A stretch of 59,394 nucleotides of DNA, from contig JBIPOE010000018.1 of NCBI GenBank assembly GCA_044379485.1, positions 1 to 59,394 of the forward strand, in the 5' to 3' direction. Both the position numbers and the translations under genes were made by a program. The DNA comes from CAMDMI01 sp044379485. GTDB lineage: Bacteria > Bacteroidota > Bacteroidia > Cytophagales > Flexibacteraceae. Within the stretch, counting starts at the first letter, position 1. Each line of letters begins with the position of its first letter. Below, piece after piece: positions 54,444-59,394 of the stretch. A model generated the notes under the pieces. The model was not told where the DNA came from. It worked only from the letters and a program-made list of their open reading frames with translations, and ran no database searches.

Positions 54444-54746
54444 TTAAGAGTTAAAATTTTGTTGAAGCAGATTTTCAAGTTCCTTGGCTTGAACTACTCC
54501 GGATTTTCTCCATCGTACTGCACCTTTTTTAAAAATAATCAATGTGGGCACACTTTGTATTTTAAATGCTGCCGCTGCTTTTGGGTTTTGGTCAATATCT
54601 ACCTTGAGAATGGTGGCTCTATCCCCGATTCTGGATTTAAGATCCTCCAGAATAGGTTTCATCATTTTGCATGGTCCACACCATTCTGCTGAAAAATCAA
54701 CCAAAACAGGTTTTTCCGATTGAATAATCTCGTTAAAATTTGCCAT
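54444..54746 (-). CDS. Thioredoxin
   Basis: A 100-residue thioredoxin with DFSAEWCGPCKMMKPILEDL (active WCGPC near residues 22-26) and the cis-proline in IQSVPTLIIFKKG. There is no signal peptide, so it is cytoplasmic, unlike its relative in the gene downstream. It starts one base after the stop of the heavy-metal-binding protein gene. Its place in the operon suggests it reduces the rhodaneses or the metal-binding protein rather than serving as the housekeeping thioredoxin. Confidence 0.94.
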   Translation of the reverse strand: MANFNEIIQSEKPVLVDFSAEWCGPCKMMKPILEDLKSRIGDRATILKVDIDQNPKAAAAFKIQSVPTLIIFKKGAVRWRKSGVVQAKELENLLQQNFNS

Positions 54747-54747
54747 T

Positions 54748-55032
54748 TTATGATTCGGATGTTATTTTTCCAATTGCACAGCTCACATAAGACATGGCAT
54801 TTGCACCAACTTTTTTCAATCCGCTAAGTGTGCCTTTTTCAGGATAACCAAGTCCTTCAAGTTTTGATTTTACCTTTTCCACCTGAAAGTTATCCAGATG
54901 TTCAAATGAAATTTTTTCGTGTTCAATGTCCACATGTGTCTTGCTCAAACCTTTAAAGGAGTTAAGCGCTTTCATGATGGTTCCTGCGCAGCCGCTGCAC
55001 TTTAAATTGTCTATTTCGAAGCTGGTAGTCAT
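54748..55032 (-). CDS. Heavy-metal-associated (HMA) domain protein
   Basis: A 94-residue protein with an HMA fold: FEIDNLKCSGCAGTIMKALNSFKGLSKTHVDIEHEKISF holds the metal site C-x2-C (CSGC, residues 12-15). The last 30 residues are an extension with a third cysteine (SYVSCAIG). HMA proteins bind copper or other soft metals and pass them on; the neighbours in this operon, full of cysteine redox enzymes, suggest it may instead hold copper, mercury or a persulfide. There is no signal peptide. Confidence 0.85.
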   Translation of the reverse strand: MTTSFEIDNLKCSGCAGTIMKALNSFKGLSKTHVDIEHEKISFEHLDNFQVEKVKSKLEGLGYPEKGTLSGLKKVGANAMSYVSCAIGKITSES

Positions 55033-55040
55033 AACTTTAA

Positions 55041-55304
55041 TTATTTAGGTGAGTTGATTTCTGTAAAATTAATATCTTCGGTATTGGAAGATTTTCTTTC
55101 CTGATTCTGGATAGCACAGCCTCTGGAACTACAACAGCCGGTATTACTTAAAGCCTGAAAAATAAAAAGACCGCCAAGCAAACCTATCATTCCGTTGCCT
55201 TCCTGAAAACCATTAAAAACTATAGTTAGCCCAATGGCAAGACGGACAAATCGCATGAAATGCCAATCCGAGGTAAGCGTTTGTTTTATAGTGTCCATTA
55301 TCAA
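55041..55304 (-). CDS. Small membrane protein with CC/C motif
   Basis: An 87-residue protein with one or two membrane helices (FVRLAIGLTIVFNGF and GMIGLLGGLFIFQAL). Just after the last helix comes NTGCCSSRGCAIQ, a cluster of three cysteines, then a polar tail. It resembles the small YgaP-like membrane proteins that pair with rhodaneses, but the homology is not certain. Its start overlaps the preceding rhodanese stop by 4 bp, indicating translational coupling. The cysteines could accept sulfur or metal from the neighbouring proteins. Confidence 0.75.
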   Translation of the reverse strand: MIMDTIKQTLTSDWHFMRFVRLAIGLTIVFNGFQEGNGMIGLLGGLFIFQALSNTGCCSSRGCAIQNQERKSSNTEDINFTEINSPK

Positions 55305-55612
55305 TTTATTTTATTTTGAAGACTAAGCCAACCGCCACCATTATACACATCTTCAAACCCATTTGACTTTAAAATGCCTTTTGCGGAAGCACTTCTCATG
55401 CCTGATGCACAACAGGTTATAATAGGTTTTCCTTTTGGCAACCGGGACAATTGCCCTGCAATAACATCAACAGGGATGTTCATAGATCCAGGAATATGGC
55501 CAGATTGGTATTCGCCTTTCGACCTCACATCTACAATAACCGCACCATTTTGCACAAGCGTTTTTAAATTAACTGCTGGGCGAATTCCAAATATTTTTTT
55601 TAAAAATTCCAT
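55301..55612 (-). CDS. Rhodanese-like sulfurtransferase
   Basis: A 103-residue single-domain rhodanese: VNLKTLVQNGAVIVDVRSKGEYQSGHIPGSMNIPVDVIAGQL, then the active loop ITCCASGMRSASAKGIL with a Cys-Cys pair. I chose the ATG at 55610-55612 (MEFLKKIFG) because it follows the stop of the preceding gene by five bases. The longer frame to 55654 would overlap that gene. It has no signal peptide and probably moves sulfane sulfur in the cytoplasm. Confidence 0.88.
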   Translation of the reverse strand: MEFLKKIFGIRPAVNLKTLVQNGAVIVDVRSKGEYQSGHIPGSMNIPVDVIAGQLSRLPKGKPIITCCASGMRSASAKGILKSNGFEDVYNGGGWLSLQNKIN

Positions 55613-55617
55613 AATGC

Positions 55618-55866
55618 CTATACCATTTGAAGTTTTGACTGAACTTCTATCCAACTTCCACCATTAGAACATTCAATTTTAAGGATTTTTAAAAAACCAG
55701 TAGCCTGACCACTTCTGTTACCACTGGCGCAACAAAGCAAGATTGTTTGTTCTAAAGCTTTAATTTCCTGGATTCTTACAGGTATTTCCTGAAGCGGAAT
55801 ATTGATACTTCTTTTTACATGTCCTCCAGCAAACTCAGCTGGTGTACGTACATCTACTACTGTCAT
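55618..55866 (-). CDS. Minimal rhodanese-like protein
   Basis: An 82-residue rhodanese that starts at MTVVDVRTPAEFAGGHVKRSINIPLQEI and has the active loop LLCCASGNRSGQATGFL, again with Cys-Cys. With the start at 55864-55866 (two bases after the previous stop) the protein lacks the usual first strand-helix of the fold, as short members of this group do. The longer frame to 55920 overlaps the preceding gene. The near-identical active loop of the next gene suggests a local duplication. Confidence 0.85.
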   Translation of the reverse strand: MTVVDVRTPAEFAGGHVKRSINIPLQEIPVRIQEIKALEQTILLCCASGNRSGQATGFLKILKIECSNGGSWIEVQSKLQMV

Positions 55867-55868
55867 GT

Positions 55869-56075
55869 TTATGCTTTCTTTTTTCTGGTTGATATTCCAA
55901 ATGGATAGTAGAGAGGGCAAAAACTAATGAAACTTGTGGCAATAAAAATTCCTGCGAAAACCAAAAAAACTATTGCCATTGTCCCTGAAATTATATTTCC
56001 AAAATACAAAAGGATGATAACTGCTGCAATTGAAATGCGAATTGCTTTATCTATGCTTCCCATGTTTGCGTCCAT
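55869..56075 (-). CDS. DUF2892-family small membrane protein
   Basis: A 68-residue membrane protein with two helices (IRISIAAVIILLYFGNIISG and TMAIVFLVFAGIFIATSFIS) and the family ending FCPLYYPFGIST. DUF2892 proteins are usually found beside or fused to rhodaneses (as in YgaP). It is the first gene of the seven-gene operon. A later Met (residue 5, MGSIDKAIR) is an alternative start. It may dock a rhodanese to the membrane. Confidence 0.88.
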   Translation of the reverse strand: MDANMGSIDKAIRISIAAVIILLYFGNIISGTMAIVFLVFAGIFIATSFISFCPLYYPFGISTRKKKA

Positions 56076-56555
56076 GATTTTATTGTTAAAGATTGTGCAA
56101 CAAAGGTCCGAATAAGGAAATTGAAACTATGCTACTTTAGTTACAATTGCTTTCTAAATTCAATAGATTCAACTTTTGAAAAGCCTCGAAAAAATCAGTA
56201 AAAGCTGATTGGAGATTGTTTCTAAGAATTACAAATTATCAGCCATTCTCCTCAACAAATTGCAGATGAGTTGGGCACTATCATGGTTGTGATTTAAAGA
56301 CTTTTAAAGTCCTTATTGGGTTTACTCTATATGAGTAAATACCTTAAATTCTATGAAATACAATAAATTCCTCAGTCTTTATTTTGAGGAATATTCTAAA
56401 CCAATCTATCGCAGAATGAAAAAAATGGAACAGATTAAAAGCTAGCTCTATCAAATCCACAACTATGGCTTTTTCTTCCAAATTTTATCTGCTGCACCTA
56501 AATACTATGGTAAGGCTGCCGAACCATACCAGCCAAATAATTCAAAAGACATTAT

Positions 56556-56713
56556 ATTAGGTCTACCCAAAAGTCGCAAGTAATTTTCAATTACCTCTTT
56601 AACCTTTTGATTTTCTATTCTTTATGGCCTCATTCCAGTTTCTCCGAAGGAGACATGTTTCAAGGTGAAAACCAAAAAGTTAAATACTATTTGCGACTTT
56701 TGGGGTCTATTAA
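56556..56713. mobile_element. MITE-like inverted-repeat element
   Basis: About 155 bp framed by arms sharing the 14-base core CCCAAAAGTCGCAA (left, 56565-56578; right on the opposite strand, 56691-56704). The outer ends are similar but imperfect (GGTCTA and ATAGAC). Complementary A/T-rich bases continue the pairing inward. There is no open frame inside. The arm sequence differs from that of the element in trpA, so this is another family. Confidence 0.55.
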
Positions 56714-56714
56714 A

Positions 56715-56848
56715 AAAATTGAACATGCCATAAATCATTTCTCTGGCCTTGTCCGCCTATGGAGGATGTGTTAGCCTTGGCGAAAGAAACCTGAGTAGTT
56801 TATCCCGCTAAAGCGGGAAGGCCAAAAAGAAAAAGTATGTTCAATTTT
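56715..56848. repeat. Nested fold-back sequence
   Basis: Outer arms AAAATTGAACAT / ATGTTCAATTTT (56715-56726, 56837-56848) match perfectly. Inside are GGCCTT / AAGGCC arms and a perfect hairpin CCCGCT-AA-AGCGGG near 56805-56818. It abuts the previous element. It could be a second small mobile element or a structured RNA; nothing in it codes for protein. Confidence 0.5.
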
Positions 56849-57062
56849 CATTTAGACTTTATTTAAGCCTCATTTGATTGCAGGATCTGACTCCATTAAT
56901 TTAGGAGCCTAATTTATAGAAATTACATTCAAAATAAAGATCCCTCAATAAGATTTATGATTACTAAAATCAATTCTCCCTTTTGCATATCGAGGTTCGA
57001 TAACAAAAAATAAATTTCAGGAAAAATTTCTACCGCTCAAAATAATTTAATGGAAAAAGCGA

Positions 57063-57680
57063 TCACAAGGAAAGGATCAGCTTTCCAAAACTTATTTCCT
57101 TTTCATCGTTGCTGGCGACAATAATCAACTTGTCATTTTTCATACCGGACACAATAGCCCAGAATTTCTCAAAAGAGGCAGGATCTAAATTTGAGGTAGG
57201 CTCATCCAGAAAAATGATGGGTCTGTTTTCACCAAAGGCCAAAATAATTTTTGCCTTTTGCTTCATTCCAGTTGAATACTTAGCCAAAGGTTTTTGAAGT
57301 TCGGAATCCATTTCAAATATTGAAACCAAATTTGAAAAGGCACCTGGCTCTAGATGATGAGTGCTCATTTTAACTTGAAAATCTATAAGCTCACTCAAAC
57401 TCAACTCCTCTGGCAATTCCTGATAGGGTGCGACCAGAGAAATATTTTTCCATGTTGAATGCATATCCATTTGTTTTTCATCCTTATAAAAAACTACTTC
57501 ACCTGAACAGGCTTCCATTGCTCCAGATAAAATTTTTAATAAAGTACTTTTACCAGCACCGTTGTTGCCTTTAATCATCCAGATTTTGCCAGAGGATACT
57601 GAAAAAGAAATTTCTTTAAAAAGATAAAAATGATGGAAACGCTGACTAAGGCCCCTAACTTCGCAACTTATTTTTGTCAT
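57063..57680 (-). CDS. ABC transporter ATP-binding protein, single domain
   Basis: A 205-residue ABC ATPase: Walker A MIKGNNGAGKSTLLKILSG, signature YSTGMKQKAKIILAF, Walker B PIIFLDEPTSNLDP. It is short and resembles CcmA-like or ABC-2 type exporter ATPases. No membrane subunit is next to it, so the partner is unknown. Its ATG (57678-57680) is two bases from the ATG of purM on the other strand, so its promoter must lie within or beyond the purM coding sequence. Confidence 0.86.
   Translation of the reverse strand: MTKISCEVRGLSQRFHHFYLFKEISFSVSSGKIWMIKGNNGAGKSTLLKILSGAMEACSGEVVFYKDEKQMDMHSTWKNISLVAPYQELPEELSLSELIDFQVKMSTHHLEPGAFSNLVSIFEMDSELQKPLAKYSTGMKQKAKIILAFGENRPIIFLDEPTSNLDPASFEKFWAIVSGMKNDKLIIVASNDEKEISFGKLILSL
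57669..57676 (+). promoter_or_regulatory. Candidate -7 box of purM inside the ABC ATPase gene
   Basis: TATTTTTG fits TAnnTTTG and ends six bases before the purM ATG at 57683, partly within the start of the divergent ATPase gene. If used, the transcript would have almost no leader. Confidence 0.45.
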
Positions 57681-57682
57681 TC

Positions 57683-58861
57683 ATGCAGGATCTATACAGC
57701 AAATTAGGCGCATCTATAAACAAGGAAGATGTCCATGCAGCTATTCAAAATCTTGACAAAGGAATAGCACCCGGAGCCTTTTGCAAAGTTTTACCAGATA
57801 TTTTAGGACAAAATCCTGAAATGGTTAATGTCATGCATGCCGATGGTGCTGGCACCAAGTCAATTCTTGCCTATTTATATTGGCGCCAAACTGGGGACTT
57901 AAGTGTTTGGAAATCAATAGCTCAGGATGCCTTGGTTATGAACCTGGATGACATTCTCTGCGTTGGAGCAAGTTCTGACTTTATTGTTACCTCAACTATT
58001 GGAAGAAATAAAAGATTAATTCCCGCAGAGGTTATTAAGGCTATTATTGAAAGTACTGAAGAAATCTGCCAAAACTTAAGGGAAAATGGGGTTCCTATTT
58101 ATTTTGGAGGAGGCGAAACAGCCGACGTAGGGGATTTGGTAAAAACAGTAATAGTGGATTCTAATATTACCTGCAGGTTTCCAAAATCAGATCTTATTTC
58201 ATGTAACCAAATAAAAGCAGGAAATCAAATAATAGGTTTGGCATCATATGGTCAATCAAGTTATGAAACTGCTTATAATTCTGGGATAGCTTCCAACGGC
58301 ATCACATTAGCCAGACATGTTCTTTTAAACCAAAACTATGGACTTGATTTTCCTGAAAGCATTGACTCATATTTTGAAGATAAAGGAGGTTATAAAGGAC
58401 ATTACAATCTCACCGACCAGGTTTTAAAGAACCACAAAGATTTAGGTACTGGTTTACTTTCCCCAACCAGAAGTTTTGCTCCCTTCTTTGCGGAACTATG
58501 GAAACTTATTCCCCGGAATAAAATATCTGGAATAATACATAACACAGGAGGAGCCCACAGCAAAGTTTTGAAATTTGTAAAAAATGTAGAGATTAATAAA
58601 ATTGTAAACTGGGAGGTTCCCGAAGTATTTAACTTGCTTAAAAAAGAGGCTGATTTGGATTGGCCTGAATTATTTCAAACATTTAATTCGGGAATGCGGA
58701 TAGAAATTTTTTGTGAGAATGCAGATGTTAAATCAATAATTGACTTAGCTAAATCATTTCAAATTGACGCTTTCCACATTGGCCTGGTAAATAAATTTAA
58801 AGGGGAGCGGGTTAATTTTTCGAAATCCAATCAAACATGGAGTTATCAGAATCCTCTTTGA
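57683..58861 (+). CDS. purM: Phosphoribosylformylglycinamidine cyclo-ligase (AIR synthase)
   Basis: A 392-residue purine biosynthesis enzyme that closes the imidazole ring to give AIR. Seen: VMHADGAGTKSILAYLYW near residues 50-68, VWKSIAQDALVMNLDDILCVGAS, and IYFGGGETADVGDLV; the C-terminal half has the AIRS_C domain. It is longer than the E. coli enzyme (345) but like those of Bacteroidetes. I chose the ATG at 57683; the frame opens at a TTG nine bases before, which overlaps the divergent gene start. The last 50 bases overlap the DivIC-like gene on the other strand. Confidence 0.9.
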   Translation: MQDLYSKLGASINKEDVHAAIQNLDKGIAPGAFCKVLPDILGQNPEMVNVMHADGAGTKSILAYLYWRQTGDLSVWKSIAQDALVMNLDDILCVGASSDFIVTSTIGRNKRLIPAEVIKAIIESTEEICQNLRENGVPIYFGGGETADVGDLVKTVIVDSNITCRFPKSDLISCNQIKAGNQIIGLASYGQSSYETAYNSGIASNGITLARHVLLNQNYGLDFPESIDSYFEDKGGYKGHYNLTDQVLKNHKDLGTGLLSPTRSFAPFFAELWKLIPRNKISGIIHNTGGAHSKVLKFVKNVEINKIVNWEVPEVFNLLKKEADLDWPELFQTFNSGMRIEIFCENADVKSIIDLAKSFQIDAFHIGLVNKFKGERVNFSKSNQTWSYQNPL

Positions 58862-59147
58862 TCAGAAATACATCTTCATCATCCTTTTTCATAAGAAACC
58901 GTTCCCTTGCAAATTTTTCCATAGCAGCAGAACTTCCCTTTAAGCTATTCTGCTCGGCTATAACGAAATCAATTTTTTTTCTAAAAAACTCAATCTCTGA
59001 TTCGGTTTGCTTTAACTTCACTTGATTTCCAAATAAAGAAATCAAATCGTTGCCATCAAAAAAAGTGATCCACACAAAAAAAAGAAAAGATGTACCCAGA
59101 TAGAAATTGGAAAAAACCAATCTGGTGAAAATAATTATCCTTTTCAT
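58812..59147 (-). CDS. DivIC/FtsB-family septum protein
   Basis: A 111-residue protein with a short cytoplasmic start, one membrane helix (about residues 15-32), and a coiled coil (VKLKQTESEIEFFRKKIDFVIAEQNSLKGS) followed by the family motif MEKFARERFLMKKDDEDVFLIKE. In other bacteria such proteins join the FtsL/FtsQ division subcomplex. The 3' end overlaps that of purM by 50 bases in antisense. Confidence 0.85.
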   Translation of the reverse strand: MKRIIIFTRLVFSNFYLGTSFLFFVWITFFDGNDLISLFGNQVKLKQTESEIEFFRKKIDFVIAEQNSLKGSSAAMEKFARERFLMKKDDEDVFLIKEDSDNSMFDWISKN

Positions 59148-59351
59148 GATGCAAAGGTAAGGATAAGAAAATAATATTTCTTAGTTCTGATTTTAGTTTT
59201 TGATATTACACCAAAAGATTCAATAACAGCACTTTACCTTAGGAGAAATACATTTCCTAGAAATTTAAAATCCAGATTTGATGTGAAACCCACATATGTT
59301 TTATCAAAGCTTGGTGAATAAAGCAAATACACAGTGAAAGTCATAAAAGCA

Positions 59352-59378
59352 AAAAGCCCCTGATATTCAGAGGCTTTT
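59352..59378 (-). terminator. Terminator just before the window end
   Basis: Arms 59352-59363 and 59367-59378 pair at 11 of 12 positions with a 3-base loop. On the minus strand it is followed by TTTTTGCTTTT, so it serves a minus-strand gene lying to the right, probably a tRNA. Confidence 0.7.
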
Positions 59379-59384
59379 CTTTGT

Positions 59385-59394
59385 AGCGGGAACC
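59385..59394 (-). tRNA. Possible 3' end of a tRNA (perhaps Gly), cut by the window edge
   Basis: On the minus strand the last bases read GG-TTCCCGC-T-ACA. TTCCCGC with a following T fits the acceptor 3' strand and discriminator of a tRNA-Gly. The terminator six bases downstream supports an RNA gene. Only ten bases are visible, so this is weak. Confidence 0.3.

Larger units (their letters stand above)
56076..57062. other. Non-coding stretch with inverted-repeat elements
   Basis: Nearly 1 kb without a supportable gene, between the thiol operon and the ABC ATPase gene. Two inverted-repeat elements (56556-56713 and 56715-56848) fill the centre. Between about 56350 and 56560 a short frame (KYNKFLSLYFEEYSKPIYRR) is broken by stops and is not recognised. 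Confidence 0.5.

Overview
The window looks like a low-GC chromosome segment of a member of the Bacteroidota (formerly Bacteroidetes). Supporting signs are type IX secretion (T9SS) components, including a PorX-type regulator, a PorP/SprF-like protein and a PorE-like OmpA protein. Several large secreted proteins end in T9SS sorting domains, menaquinone biosynthesis is represented by MenB, and several genes are preceded by TAnnTTTG promoter boxes typical of this phylum. Genus cannot be fixed from the sequence alone; the gene set would fit a Cytophagales- or Sphingobacteriales-like aerobe.

Layout. 0-8 kb: a two-component pair whose kinase is cut short, a small lipoprotein, a frameshifted DUF1801 gene, an M16 peptidase and a DsbD-type thiol reductase. 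7.5-10.6 kb: an ABC polysaccharide-export pair (permease and Wzt-like ATPase) with a glycosyltransferase. 11-14.6 kb: phenylacetyl-CoA epoxidase genes in the order E-A-B-C-D, behind an 18-bp palindrome that overlaps the promoter. 14.7-21.8 kb: secreted GH13 alpha-amylase-like protein, secreted alpha/beta hydrolase, and a TPR/beta-propeller/OmpA protein. 22-28.5 kb: housekeeping genes alaS, M17 aminopeptidase, ychF and menB. 28.7-46 kb: a 3106-residue beta-helix surface protein followed at once by a PorP/SprF protein fused to OmpA, then a GT2 enzyme, PorX, an FGE-fold protein, a novel-looking 27-residue-repeat protein and paaY.

46-48.6 kb is a zone of gene decay. An OB-like DUF3127 protein with an SSB-type acidic tip is followed by a trpA pseudogene (two nonsense codons, an internal deletion and a 296-bp inverted-repeat element), then a DAHP synthase pseudogene (one nonsense codon, one frameshift). 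48.7-53.7 kb: SSB without the acidic tip, a zinc-ribbon protein, a helical-repeat protein, a low-molecular-weight phosphatase and a GT4 enzyme. 53.7-56.1 kb: a tight seven-gene operon of rhodaneses, thioredoxins, a heavy-metal-binding protein and small membrane proteins. 56.1-57.06 kb: non-coding DNA with two inverted-repeat elements. 57.06-59.15 kb: an ABC ATPase and PurM diverging with start codons 2 bp apart, then a DivIC/FtsB-like protein overlapping purM at the 3' ends. The last bases may be the 3' end of a tRNA on the minus strand with its terminator.

How the parts connect. The secreted proteins, PorP-OmpA, PorE-like protein and PorX all belong to T9SS biology. The paa cluster and the distant paaY serve aerobic phenylacetate breakdown. 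The broken trpA and DAHP synthase, together with the frameshifted and truncated genes at 0-4 kb, suggest ongoing gene loss, including of aromatic amino acid synthesis, unless other copies exist elsewhere in the genome.
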